A stretch of 35,868 nucleotides of DNA from Clostridiaceae bacterium (GTDB lineage Bacteria > Bacillota > Clostridia > Peptostreptococcales > T1SED10-28). The stretch lies in NCBI GenBank assembly GCA_003554105.1, contig PWFQ01000010.1:1-35868 (forward strand), in the 5' to 3' direction. Shown here one piece after another: positions 1-8,361 of the stretch. Position 1 is the first letter of the stretch; each line of letters opens with the position of its first letter. The translations under genes and the position numbers were made by a program. The notes below the pieces were generated by a model. That model ran no database searches. It was not told the origin of the DNA and worked only from the letters and a program-made list of their open reading frames with translations.

Positions 1-692
1 TACATTTGAGAGGATAGTGCCCGACCTGCAGGTACATCGTTAAAGTCTCCTGCATACTGAACAAGAATATTCATGTTCGGATCAACAGTAAGTACTCCGG
101 CTTCAAATCCTGCCTCGAATCTTTGAATCAACGGGAAGTCCATTCCACCAAGGAAACCGACGGTATCTTCTCCCGCTTCCTGTGCTTTAAGAGCTGCTGC
201 AACGCCTACCAGAAAAGATCCTTCATGCTCTGCAAATACAGCACTTGCTACATTATCTCTTTCCACCACTGTGTCAATAATTAAGAAATTTTGATTTGGA
301 AAATTGTCTGCTACAGTTCCCATTGCTTCTTCAAACAGGAATCCGGGAGCAACAATTAAATCCACTTGTTCGTCTGCGAAAGAAGAAAGATTTGGAATAT
401 AATCTGCATCCGCTTCAGATTGAAGATAGTTTGCATCTCCATTGTCGATCGAGTTGACGAATTCCAGTACACCTTCCCAGGTTCCCTGGTTGAACGATGC
501 ATCATCAATCCCACCGGTATCGGTTACCAGCCCGACAAAAAATACATCATCAAGATCAACATCATCATCTACAACTTCACCATTTTCGTCCTGGTCCGGA
601 TCCTCATCGTTGTCATCTGTTCCGCAACCGGTTGCAACCAGCGCCATTACTAACAATACTGCCAATAAAAGCATCCATAAACTTTTTTTCAT
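1..692 (-). CDS. BMP family (PnrA-like) ABC transporter substrate-binding lipoprotein, 3' end cut by the window edge
   Basis: This is the N-terminal 230 residues of a secreted lipoprotein that probably binds a nucleoside or similar solute for an ABC importer. The ATG at 692 follows an AGGGGAGG ribosome site. The product begins with a lysine-rich hydrophobic signal peptide ending in a lipobox (VATGCG), then an acidic D/E/N-rich linker. The BMP hallmark follows: VGLVTDTGGIDDASFNQ, then WEGV. Later segments (IVAPGFLFEEAM, FLGGMDFPLIQRFEAGF) also match the family fold. The remaining gene and any ATPase or permease genes would lie left of base 1. The ligand cannot be told from this fragment. Confidence 0.9.
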   Translation of the reverse strand, partial: MKKSLWMLLLAVLLVMALVATGCGTDDNDEDPDQDENGEVVDDDVDLDDVFFVGLVTDTGGIDDASFNQGTWEGVLEFVNSIDNGDANYLQSEADADYIPNLSSFADEQVDLIVAPGFLFEEAMGTVADNFPNQNFLIIDTVVERDNVASAVFAEHEGSFLVGVAAALKAQEAGEDTVGFLGGMDFPLIQRFEAGFEAGVLTVDPNMNILVQYAGDFNDVPAGRALSSQM

Positions 693-784
693 TTTCACTT
701 GCCTCCCCTTAAAAAATTTTTCTATTTCAACCCTTCCAAAAGAAGGACTAAAATCGTTATAAATCGTTAAATCACCGTACAGTC

Positions 785-813
785 ATTATAATATAGGATA
801 TTGTGAAATGCAA
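785..813 (-). promoter_or_regulatory. Sigma-A promoter of the BMP lipoprotein gene
   Basis: On the minus strand a TTGCAT -35 (813-808) and a perfect TATAAT -10 (790-785) are separated by 17 bases, about 90 bases upstream of the start codon. The stretch between the promoter and the gene holds a short direct repeat (AATCGTTATAAATCGTTAAATC) of unknown meaning. Confidence 0.65.
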
Positions 814-873
814 TGTTCTTTCACTTAAATTTCTATGATTATGCAGAGGATAGAAGTGACATTTGCACCATAA

Positions 874-917
874 TAAAAAACCTACACTCTAGACATAATT
901 ATGCCCATGTATAGGCT
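874..917 (-). terminator. Intrinsic terminator after grdB
   Basis: Read on the minus strand, CCTATACA (915-908) pairs imperfectly with TGTAGG (886-881), followed directly by a run of Ts. It lies about 40 bases past the grdB stop and suggests that the operon ends here, before grdA, grdC or grdD could follow. Confidence 0.6.
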
Positions 918-953
918 TTTTAAACTTATCCCTGAGAATCTTATAAATACTTT

Positions 954-2264
954 TTAGTCTTCGAACACCGTTTGCCCATCGACTTCAGTTGTTAAAGCGA
1001 CAAGTGCTTTATCAACGATTTTTCGACGGATTGCCTTTTGCTCATCCTTGTCAAATGCAGGATTACCAAGAGGGTGAGGAATCGCAATTGCAGGTACGAT
1101 TCTGTTCGCTCCAACCGTTAAAGAGATCGGCACGACTGTACAAATGTGAACCACAGGAATTCCCGCACGTTCAATTTCTTTTACCATCGTTGCACCGCAA
1201 CGTGTACAGGTACCTCAGGTGGAGGTGAGGATGACTGCATCCACTCCATCCGCCAACAATTCTTTCGAAAATTCTTCTGCGAATGCTTTAGAGCTTGCAA
1301 CCGCAGTTCCATTTCCGGTTGTGGTATAGAAGTATCGATGAAGTTTACCGATTTTTCCTTCATTTTCCAAATCTCTCATCACATCCACAGGGAGTACGCA
1401 GTCCGCATCAGTGTTGGCATAGATTGGATCATAGCCTCCGTGGGCGGTTTCGTGACTCATTTCATCGAGATTGAAAAAGTCAGCGATATCATATTTCCCA
1501 TACTTTGATGCGCTTGAGGATTCGATCCGGTCAGGATTTCCTTTAGGAACAATTCCTCCCGAGGTGACAAGGGCGATCTTTGCATTTGAAAGATCCTTGA
1601 GTGCAGGCAGCGGATCAACACGATCAAAATTCGGCATTGGGAATTCAGTTACAAATTCCTCTCCTGCGAGCTTATTCATCAGCATATCCACAGCTCTTTG
1701 AGAACCTCTTGTTTCATGGAAGTAGTTCTTTCTAACACCCATGGAAATGTATTTGTCTTCTGCGGGAGAGCTGATTTCTTCTCCCTTTAGCATTTTAATT
1801 GCAAGATTTGCCATTGCAGGAATCGCTTTTCTCATTTGTGCTGCTGAGTTTCCAGTTTCGATAATGTGTACGGATTTTTTAAACATATCCGCTCCCGGGT
1901 TTTCAGGATACATTCCGGAAATTACAGGAATTTTCAACTCTTTTTTAACAGCCTCTGCGATTGTTCCGCAGGCAACACCATAACGACCTGCATTAAATGC
2001 AGGACCTGCTACAAATAGATCCGCATCGTACTTCTTTACCATTTCCATAATCACTTTCTTTGCTTCATCCACGTTTTCGTTGAAGTAAGAGTCACCACAA
2101 ATAATGGTTGCAACAATTTCCGCCTCTTCTTTAATTGCTCCCTGCAGGGCCATACCGGGACCTACAACACCTTCTCGAACTTCAGGCTTGATATCGGCTT
2201 TCTCTTCTCCGCCGATTCCACCGAAAAATTGGTTTATATAATGTACTACTCGTTTTTTACTCAT
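954..2264 (-). CDS. grdB: Glycine reductase complex component B, gamma subunit, selenoprotein (PB gamma)
   Basis: GrdB is the selenoprotein subunit of the substrate-specific PB component of glycine reductase. With the pyruvoyl subunit made from GrdE it activates glycine and passes a Se-carboxymethyl group to selenoprotein A. The reading frame is 436 residues with one in-frame UGA (1217-1215) at codon 350, the length and Sec position known for this family. The Sec sits in a U-x-x-C-x-x-C arrangement (TST-U-GTCTRCG), and the frame continues uninterrupted to TAA at 954. The ATG at 2264 follows a GGGGGG ribosome site, 16 bases after grdE. Automated callers that treat UGA as stop would split it into 349- and 77-residue pieces. 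A hairpin suited to Sec insertion lies 12 bases past the UGA. Confidence 0.96.
1188..1202 (-). promoter_or_regulatory. Candidate bacterial SECIS hairpin of grdB
   Basis: On the minus strand, starting 12 bases after the Sec UGA, CGTTGC and GCAACG form a perfect 6-bp stem closed by a GGT triloop. The distance from UGA to loop is 18 bases. Bacterial SECIS elements usually have the loop about 16-37 bases after the UGA, with a G among the first two loop bases, so this fits. SelB binding is inferred. Confidence 0.75.
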
Positions 2265-2280
2265 TATTTTCCCCCCTCTC

Positions 2281-3567
2281 TTAGTATTCTTTCGCTGTTA
2301 ACTTCACAAATCCGGTTTCATTGGTTGCTCCGGTAATTGCTTGAATTTCCACTTCGATACTTCCGTCTTCCCGTAAGCTTCCGTCGAATCCACCAGCGAT
2401 GGAATCAACATAATCCGTCATTCCGATGATCTTTTTCATTGGTGGCAATACAATTACCTCATTGGCATTTCCGTTAGAGACAACAGCATCCGCCTTGGGA
2501 TCTGCATCCGCTAAGGATTGTGATGCTCCGTCCCGTCCTGCATACTCATCAGTTACGATGACAGTTTTAATGTTTTTTTCTTCAATCTTCTTGCAGTTCA
2601 TGATAAGATCCGTGTCAGGATTTCCGAACCCTTCCTGGGATACGATCACTCCGTCCAAACCAAAGTATTCCGTAAGTTTGGCTGTCCAGTCGGAGGAACG
2701 TTCTTTGTCTGCGAGGTAGACATTTTCATTTGTGACAATGACACCGACAAAATTAATTTCTTTTCCATGCTTTTCGTAGAGATCCTCGATGATTCCATTA
2801 TTCTGGTGGACATAGGTTGGGTTTTTATCGCATGCGGAAACGCAGTTTCCACTAACGATTGCGCCGTCCATCATTTCCGTAGGGTACATAAAAGTAGGAA
2901 TGATTTTCTTTGCATCCACACCATACACATAGGTATCATGGAGTAATCCCTGAGTTTGAAGCATGTATACATATCCTACTTTTGGCAGATCAGGATACTT
3001 TTCCACTCCTTGAAGAAGCGGAAGAGTTTCATAGGTGATTTCTTCGTCGGGTGTTAAATTTTTAGCAAGTTCACCCAAAAAATTCGCCGCTTTAAAGCCG
3101 ATTTGTCGAACTGCCGCCTCATGGTCATATTGCTTTACGTCTTCTCTGGGGTTTGCAACCACAACGATATTATGTGTCTTTGAAAACGGAGAATATTCCG
3201 CTCCCGGACCGGTCATGTCGATAATTCCCTCCTGGAACCCGACGATCTTACCCGCAGTGACAACAGCAACATTCTTTAATGCATGAGTTTTTCCACTTCC
3301 TACTGTTTGAACCTTGTTAATCATTCCGGGGAAAATTCCTCCGGGTCCATCAACTTTTACCCGGGGTTCGATGACATCCTTTACAGGAGTAATTCTGACT
3401 TCATCTCCCGGGTGGGTAATATCAATGTCAATATTGTCAATGTATTCACTTTCTCCAACAGCGTCCAATAACTCATCTTTATTGATAAATAAGGTTTTTC
3501 CTTCTACTTTTGTATCTTTTCCGAATTGCACATCTTCAATAAAAATTTTACCTAATGTAAGCTTCAA
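2281..3567 (-). CDS. grdE: Glycine reductase component B proprotein (cleaves to alpha and beta subunits with a pyruvoyl group)
   Basis: GrdE is made as a proprotein that cleaves itself at an Asn-Cys bond. The new N-terminal Cys becomes a pyruvoyl group that binds the amino group of glycine as a Schiff base. I place the start at the TTG at 3567, eight bases after GGGAGG. The GTG at 3576 overlaps the ribosome site itself and cannot be used. The TTG gives MKLTLGKIFIEDVQFG, the usual family N-terminus, and 428 residues. It also puts the conserved GNCVSAC motif at Asn241-Cys242, the numbering I recall for the characterised enzyme. The gene sits between trxA and grdB in a compact operon. Confidence 0.96.
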   Translation of the reverse strand: MKLTLGKIFIEDVQFGKDTKVEGKTLFINKDELLDAVGESEYIDNIDIDITHPGDEVRITPVKDVIEPRVKVDGPGGIFPGMINKVQTVGSGKTHALKNVAVVTAGKIVGFQEGIIDMTGPGAEYSPFSKTHNIVVVANPREDVKQYDHEAAVRQIGFKAANFLGELAKNLTPDEEITYETLPLLQGVEKYPDLPKVGYVYMLQTQGLLHDTYVYGVDAKKIIPTFMYPTEMMDGAIVSGNCVSACDKNPTYVHQNNGIIEDLYEKHGKEINFVGVIVTNENVYLADKERSSDWTAKLTEYFGLDGVIVSQEGFGNPDTDLIMNCKKIEEKNIKTVIVTDEYAGRDGASQSLADADPKADAVVSNGNANEVIVLPPMKKIIGMTDYVDSIAGGFDGSLREDGSIEVEIQAITGATNETGFVKLTAKEY

Positions 3568-3651
3568 AACCTTCACCTCCCTTGTAATAAGGAGCCGGCC
3601 GGATTCATACCCTCCGGCTCCGAAAACCCTTCCCTTAACACATACTGTGGT

Positions 3652-3969
3652 CTAGACAAATTTCTTAATCATTGCTTCAACGTTTTCTTTGGAAGCTTCT
3701 TCTTTTGTAACTTCATCTTTTTTCTCTCCACCTTTGTAAATTGCTATGGTGGGAAGACCTAATACCTTTTGCTTGATTGCAAGCCGTCGTGCTTTTGTTG
3801 TGTCCAGTTTGACGAATTTTATCTCATCTCCATAGACCTCTGCCAACGCTTCGATATCAGGCATTAATGCTTTGCAGGGCTCACAACCTTCGCTCCAAAA
3901 ATCCACTAATACGGTTTTTTCCGACTGTAGTACTTCTTCTTCAAAATTGTTCTTATCAACAGCTAACAT
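3652..3969 (-). CDS. trxA: Thioredoxin of the glycine reductase cluster
   Basis: This 105-residue thioredoxin probably carries electrons from the adjacent thioredoxin reductase to the selenoprotein A/protein C steps of glycine reductase. The active site is GCEPC (Cys29, Cys32) rather than the common WCGPC. Non-standard active sites are typical of glycine-reductase-linked thioredoxins of Clostridia. The cis-proline segment (GLPTIAIY) is present. The ATG at 3969 lies eight bases after GGGAGG; a GTG nine bases earlier overlaps the ribosome site and is rejected. It is 20 bases downstream of trxB and 84 bases upstream of grdE. Confidence 0.93.
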   Translation of the reverse strand: MLAVDKNNFEEEVLQSEKTVLVDFWSEGCEPCKALMPDIEALAEVYGDEIKFVKLDTTKARRLAIKQKVLGLPTIAIYKGGEKKDEVTKEEASKENVEAMIKKFV

Positions 3970-3989
3970 GGATTTCACCTCCCTAAATC

Positions 3990-4937
3990 TTATTCTTCAA
4001 ACGCATGGTCAATGTATTTTTCTGCCTGGATTGCGGCAATTGCACCGTCACCAACAGCAGTTGCTACCTGACGTAAGGACTTCTCGCGCACATCCCCCGC
4101 TGCTAAAACTCCGGAGAGATCGGTGTGCATGTTGTCATCGGTAAGGATATAACCTGCTTTAGATAAATTCAGTTTATCCTTGAACAGCCCGGTCTGTGGA
4201 AGATATCCTACGAAAATAAAGATACCGAAGGTGCCGTCTTCATCATCTGCTTCAAATTCAGTGAGCTCTCCGGTTTGCAGGTTCTCAAGAACCATCCCTT
4301 CCACCATTCCGTCTCCCTTAATTTCCTTTACGGAGCTGTTCCAGATAAAACCGATCTTTTCGTTCTTAAATGCCTTTTCCTGAATGGATTTTGCTGCTTT
4401 CAACTCTTCACGCCGGTGAACAATGGTTACCTTTCTGGCAAACTTTGACAAATGAATTGCTTCTTCGACAGCAGAGTCTCCTCCACCGATCACAAAGACT
4501 TCCAGGTCTGTAAAAAAGTCGGCATCACAGGTTGCGCAGTAGGAAACACCTTTACCCGTTAATTCTTTTTCTCCCGGAGCACCAAGCTTTCTTGGGGTAG
4601 CTCCTGTAGCAATCACAACGGATTTTGCTTTATAAGTTTCTTTCTCTCCTATAAGGACCTTAATCTTTTCTTCCAGCTGCACTTCTTTAATATTGTCCTT
4701 TTCAATTTCTGCTCCGAACTCTTTACACTGATCAACCATTCGCGAGACCAAGCTTGGTCCAGTAGCGTTTTCAATGGATCCAGGGTAGTTAGCAACTTCA
4801 TCAGTGGTTGCAATCTGTCCACCGGGCTTTTCTTTCTCGAGCACCAAAGTTGACATCTTATCTCTTGCTGCATAAAGACCGGCGGTAAGTCCTGCTGGAC
4901 CTGCTCCAATAATAATTACATCATAAATTTTTTCCAT
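3990..4937 (-). CDS. trxB: Thioredoxin-disulfide reductase
   Basis: This FAD enzyme reduces thioredoxin, normally from NAD(P)H. The 315 residues contain the N-terminal FAD dinucleotide fold (GAGPAGLTAG, residues 11-20), the redox pair YCATCDADFF (Cys134, Cys137), the second nucleotide-binding motif GGGDSAVEEA and the C-terminal AAGDVRE FAD motif. I chose the ATG at 4937 because AGAGGTGG lies just upstream; an upstream TTG would add ten charged residues and lacks a ribosome site. Its position between grdX and trxA marks it as the dedicated electron input of the glycine reductase system. Confidence 0.95.
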   Translation of the reverse strand: MEKIYDVIIIGAGPAGLTAGLYAARDKMSTLVLEKEKPGGQIATTDEVANYPGSIENATGPSLVSRMVDQCKEFGAEIEKDNIKEVQLEEKIKVLIGEKETYKAKSVVIATGATPRKLGAPGEKELTGKGVSYCATCDADFFTDLEVFVIGGGDSAVEEAIHLSKFARKVTIVHRREELKAAKSIQEKAFKNEKIGFIWNSSVKEIKGDGMVEGMVLENLQTGELTEFEADDEDGTFGIFIFVGYLPQTGLFKDKLNLSKAGYILTDDNMHTDLSGVLAAGDVREKSLRQVATAVGDGAIAAIQAEKYIDHAFEE

Positions 4938-4984
4938 CTTTTCCACCTCTTTTATTTTTTTAGACAAGCCAAGGGCTTGTTTTT

Positions 4985-5365
4985 CTACAGTGCTGACTCA
5001 ATTCCACTTTTAATCAACTGATAGTCTATTTCCTGGAAGTCCTGAAGAAGATCTTGACGCAAACCCACTGTTCGGTCCCGAATCTCAATAAACTTCTTCG
5101 CAGTTATAATACTGTCTTCAATCATGATTACCGAAGAGCTGATTTCCTGATCTTTTTCTGTATCCAACAGGATGGATTTATAAGGGGTTTCATTGGGTTT
5201 AATGCTTCCCGATAAAGGGTGTGTGAGAACAGGATAGCCCCTATGAACTTCATCCCTCACAAATTCCAAAACGGCAAGGTAGTTTCCTTCAATCCAGTGA
5301 ATCTGATGTCTCTCACCGAAATGTTCCTGTACCTGCGGGTTATTTGTTACGATTCGAAACGCCAC
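4985..5365 (-). CDS. grdX: GrdX family protein, first gene of the glycine reductase operon
   Basis: This 126-residue protein resembles GrdX, found at the head of glycine, sarcosine or betaine reductase operons. Its biochemical role is not established. The start is a GTG at 5365 (MAFRIVTNNPQV) placed after AAGGAGGG. The ATG 30 bases upstream would put that ribosome site inside the gene and is rejected. No membrane segment or cofactor motif is visible. It follows directly after the glycine riboswitch terminator and precedes trxB by 47 bases, so it is the first gene exposed to the switch. Confidence 0.88.
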   Translation of the reverse strand: MAFRIVTNNPQVQEHFGERHQIHWIEGNYLAVLEFVRDEVHRGYPVLTHPLSGSIKPNETPYKSILLDTEKDQEISSSVIMIEDSIITAKKFIEIRDRTVGLRQDLLQDFQEIDYQLIKSGIESAL

Positions 5366-5412
5366 GGCTTCCCTCCTTAAATTCATCGACCACACATATT
5401 TTATGACTTTTG

Positions 5413-5466
5413 GGCAAACAAAAACAGAGTGGATATGTCAACGCCCTGTTGCATGATCGACTCTGT
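5413..5466 (-). terminator. Riboswitch-controlled intrinsic terminator (expression platform)
   Basis: On the minus strand, ACAGAGT (5466-5460) pairs with ACTCTGT (5430-5424), and internal segments (ATC/GAT, ATG/CAT, CAAC/GTTG) extend it to a long hairpin. TTTTTGTTTG follows. The left arm directly abuts the end of the second glycine aptamer, so ligand binding could compete with the hairpin. An on-switch by antitermination is the likely mode, but this is inferred. Confidence 0.8.
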
Positions 5467-5469
5467 ATG

Positions 5470-5650
5470 GTTTACCTGAGAGTTTCTCCCGGAAGATCGT
5501 ACAATCCGGGCTTGCTCCTTCGGTGCACATCTTGTGCTCTCCAGAGAACTGTCCAAATACGGTCCTTTTGCCTGAGAAATTCACTAATTGGCAATTAGCT
5601 TGTCCCTTCGGCGTTTCCTGTTAGAGGAAATCTCTCCCGCACCCTTCATC
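5470..5650 (-). ncRNA. Tandem glycine riboswitch (two aptamers) upstream of grdX
   Basis: On the minus strand both aptamers of a cooperative glycine riboswitch can be read. Aptamer I has GGGAGAG, ACGCCGAAGGGACAAGC and TCTCAGGCAAAAGGACCG. After a short linker containing GGACAG, aptamer II has CTCTGGAGAG, CACCGAAGGAGCAAGC and ACTCTCAGGTAAACC. These are the conserved core elements of the class. In many bacteria this switch controls the glycine cleavage system; here it lies before glycine reductase, so glycine availability should set expression of its own reductive catabolism. Confidence 0.93.
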
Positions 5651-5683
5651 CAGTGTGGTGTATGTAGTTTTTACTTCAACCCC

Positions 5684-5712
5684 ATTATAAACCAAAAAAA
5701 ACGAAAGTACAA
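5684..5712 (-). promoter_or_regulatory. Sigma-A promoter of the glycine reductase operon
   Basis: On the minus strand, TTGTAC (5712-5707) and TATAAT (5689-5684) are separated by exactly 17 bases and lie about 35 bases before the first riboswitch aptamer. This places the whole tandem aptamer in the leader. Confidence 0.75.
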
Positions 5713-5772
5713 TACGTTTTGGGGATAATTTCAGTAATTTTTTCACAAAGAACGATTATCTATTAATTTCTT

Positions 5773-6264
5773 CTATAGATCTCCCTTACGCATTCCAGGG
5801 AAACCCCATTGCTTCAACACTTCATACATAACAATGGCACAGGCGTTGGAAAGATTCAAGGACCTTGCTTTCTCCACCTGGCGCATGGGAATGGTAATCG
5901 CCGTATCTGAGTTCTCATGAAGAACCTCCTCCGGAATCCCCTTGCTTTCTTTTCCAAACATTACATAGACTTCCTCTTCCTCGCCATAGTTTACATCACT
6001 GTAGACTCTTCTTGTTTTTGTCGTGGCATAATAGATTTTTCTCCCCTCATGCTTTGAACAAAATTCTTCATAGTCTTCATATACTTTGAGATCTAATAAA
6101 TTCCAATAATCTAACCCCGCTCTCTTCACCTCCCGATCGGAAATGGAAAACTTCATCGGTTTAATCAAATGAAGACTCGCCCCTGTGATTACACAGCTTC
6201 TGGCAATATTCCCTGTATTTTGGGGAATTTCGGGTTCCAATAATACGATATGCAACTTCATCAT
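5773..6264 (-). CDS. trmL: tRNA (cytidine/uridine-34 2'-O)-methyltransferase, SPOUT family
   Basis: This 163-residue protein has the length and motifs of TrmL (YibK), which methylates the ribose of the wobble base in some leucine tRNAs using S-adenosylmethionine. The N-terminus carries LLEPEIPQNTGNIAR, then LIKPMKFSISDREVKRAGLDYW. The SPOUT knot signature appears as MFGKESKGIPEE and then IPMRQVEKARSLNLSNACAIVMYE. Start ATG 6264 or the adjacent ATG 6261, both after AGAAGGGA. It is transcribed in the same direction as grdX but sits upstream of the grd promoter and is probably an independent housekeeping gene. Confidence 0.93.
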   Translation of the reverse strand: MMKLHIVLLEPEIPQNTGNIARSCVITGASLHLIKPMKFSISDREVKRAGLDYWNLLDLKVYEDYEEFCSKHEGRKIYYATTKTRRVYSDVNYGEEEEVYVMFGKESKGIPEEVLHENSDTAITIPMRQVEKARSLNLSNACAIVMYEVLKQWGFPGMRKGDL

Positions 6265-6360
6265 CTTTTCCCTTCTTTCTGTAAAGTAAATCCCCCGCCT
6301 TGCGTATTATTTTTCCCAGTGGGTAAATACTGAAGGAAGAATCAATGAAGGAGGATTTTC

Positions 6361-7113
6361 ATGAAACCATTAATTAAAATTTCCCACCTCTATCATAGCT
6401 GTGTGGTTGTGGAAACCGATAGAAGTGTCATGCTCTTTGATGCTTTCTTTGAGCCGCCTCATCTCACAAGGGAAGCTTTGCTCGAAAAACTGGAGATGAT
6501 CAGTAAACCTGTCACCTATTTCGTTACCCACGGACATGGGGACCACTTTACAAGAGACATCTTTGAGAGGGATTTCCAAATAAAGACAGGAGTCCGTTAT
6601 ATTCTGAGTTCTGATGTGACAGAGATGTCAGACCCTGAAGTTTCTCTCCTAGAGGCCTATACACTCGCCCCCCACGAAAGCCTTGAACTGGAAGATCTTT
6701 CAATTCAGTCATTTGGTTCCACGGATCAGGGAGTCTCTTATCTCGTTCAGGATAAAGTCGACAATGTGTTGTTTTTCCATAGTGGCGATTTGAATTGGTG
6801 GCATTGGAACAGCTTTAGTCCTGAGGAACAGGAGCAGGAAAAAATAGATTATCTTCGGGAAATTACAGAGCTCCGCAAAACCCTGGAAAGAAAGAATTCC
6901 ACACTTGATTTTGCCTTTGTTCCCGTTGATCCCCGGCTGGAAGAGCATTTTGCACTGGCTGCAAACTATTTTTTAGATACCATCCCCGTTAAGAAGCTGA
7001 TCCCAATTCATTTTCGTGATCACTTTTCTGTGACAGAAGCATTTAAGGAGCAGCGAAAGGATCCTGAGCGGGTGATTGAAATTCCCCATGGACATTATAC
7101 CACTACAGTTTAA
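6361..7113 (+). CDS. MBL-fold metallo-hydrolase, UlaG-like
   Basis: A 250-residue metallo-beta-lactamase-fold protein. The metal site is visible as THGHGDHF (HxHxDH), followed by FFHSGDLNWWHW and IPIHFRDHF, which supply further histidine and aspartate ligands. The substrate is unknown; such short MBL proteins act on varied phosphoesters or lactones. The ATG at 6361 follows GAAGGAGG with good spacing. Its 3' end overlaps the end of the convergent ferredoxin gene by 11 bases, so neither gene has its own obvious terminator. Confidence 0.85.
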   Translation: MKPLIKISHLYHSCVVVETDRSVMLFDAFFEPPHLTREALLEKLEMISKPVTYFVTHGHGDHFTRDIFERDFQIKTGVRYILSSDVTEMSDPEVSLLEAYTLAPHESLELEDLSIQSFGSTDQGVSYLVQDKVDNVLFFHSGDLNWWHWNSFSPEEQEQEKIDYLREITELRKTLERKNSTLDFAFVPVDPRLEEHFALAANYFLDTIPVKKLIPIHFRDHFSVTEAFKEQRKDPERVIEIPHGHYTTTV

Positions 7114-8275
7114 ACAATCGGGCACCGATTTTTGACCGTTTTATTCTCACTGCCTTTACAGGACAAAGTTCCTGGCAGCAAAAACACCTTATGCAACCGG
7201 TTAAATCTGCATAAGGTTTTCCTTTTGTATAACCTTTCGTCTTCTTAAAAGAGATTACCTGCGCGGGACACACTTTGCCACAATCCCCGCAGGATACGCA
7301 GATCTCATGGTCAAAAACCGGTCGCGGCAGAAGAAAGCGGCTCATAGGCCCTACGAGAAATTCCGGCACCCGTCCTTTAAAGAAGTTCACATCGGTAATT
7401 GCAGGGGTGATAAAGGGCTTTAACGAGAAGGATTCCATTGATGAACCGACTATGTGAATATCCTCATGATTTCCCGAAAGAAAGTTCCGCTCAATAGATC
7501 GTTGGATAGTTGGGACCTCCAAAGGATCAATTCCCACCAATTGACAGGCAATAAAATCCAGAGCATATGGGTTGGATGATGCGATCATTGCACCTACCTT
7601 GCGAAGATCTCCTGAGGATGGTCCTTCTCCTTCCATACCGACAATGCCGTCCATAAAAGAAAGGGTTGGTTCTTTAAATGAGCAGACATCCACCAGCATA
7701 TCGGAAAAGGTTTCAATTGCCGGCATCTTAAAATGGTATTCCGCTTTTATCAGACCGGGAATAATTCCATACATATTTTTTACTGCACCGGTATACTTCA
7801 TCATCCCATGGGTCTTTAACTTTGATAAAGAAATCACATGTTCGACCTCTTCCAGTGCTTTCATGACCGTGATTTCCTGGAGTACTTTTCCATTATTGAC
7901 TTTTTTCGTTACTCCTTCCGTATTATAGTTTAGAGTAAATCCACTTTCCTCTGCGATCTTTTCAACACCGCAGGTTTTATAAATCGCTTTTAGCAACCCT
8001 TTGGTAAATGGACCTCCTGGGCTGTCACCAATGATGACATGACACCCGAATTCCTTCAAAGCATCTCCGACTGCCTGTACAAAGATCGGATGGGTGGTCA
8101 CCCCTTCCTCAGGGCGCTTTTTAATCAGAAGGTTCATTTTTAGAAAAATCTTCTCTCCCGGTTGAAAATACATGCTTAAACCTCCCAATCCTTCAATGAG
8201 TCGGTTTACACCTTCCCGAACTTCCTTGTAATTATAGGATTCAGATCTTTCAATACATACACTTGGTTTTGCCAT
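7103..8275 (-). CDS. DUF362 domain protein with two C-terminal 4Fe-4S ferredoxin clusters
   Basis: This 390-residue protein has an N-terminal DUF362 region (residues about 1-300; motifs FLKMNLL, VIIGDSPGG, SLSKLKTHGMMKYTGAVKNM). A C-terminal bacterial ferredoxin module follows, with two cysteine sets, CVSCGDCGKVCP and CIRCFCCQELCP. The second set has an extra cysteine. The DUF362 fold is common in anaerobes and has no settled function; an iron-sulfur redox or assembly role is likely. The ATG at 8275 follows AAAAGGG. The gene is divergent from the Fur-type regulator and shares its 150-base intergenic region. Confidence 0.85.
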   Translation of the reverse strand: MAKPSVCIERSESYNYKEVREGVNRLIEGLGGLSMYFQPGEKIFLKMNLLIKKRPEEGVTTHPIFVQAVGDALKEFGCHVIIGDSPGGPFTKGLLKAIYKTCGVEKIAEESGFTLNYNTEGVTKKVNNGKVLQEITVMKALEEVEHVISLSKLKTHGMMKYTGAVKNMYGIIPGLIKAEYHFKMPAIETFSDMLVDVCSFKEPTLSFMDGIVGMEGEGPSSGDLRKVGAMIASSNPYALDFIACQLVGIDPLEVPTIQRSIERNFLSGNHEDIHIVGSSMESFSLKPFITPAITDVNFFKGRVPEFLVGPMSRFLLPRPVFDHEICVSCGDCGKVCPAQVISFKKTKGYTKGKPYADLTGCIRCFCCQELCPVKAVRIKRSKIGARLFKL

Positions 8276-8361
8276 AACTACACCCTTTTCTTTATAAATA
8301 CAATTTATGTGCTTCTCCGCTTATTCTTAGAAAATTCTATTTATTTAATATTTTTTCCTGA

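Noticed and set aside
442-762. A serine-rich plus-strand frame over the lipoprotein gene
   Set aside because: It is the complement of the BMP lipoprotein with its acidic linker; no ribosome site or family match.
954-1187. A separate 77-residue gene at the end of grdB
   Set aside because: It is the C-terminal part of GrdB after the Sec codon and the frame is continuous with the upstream part.
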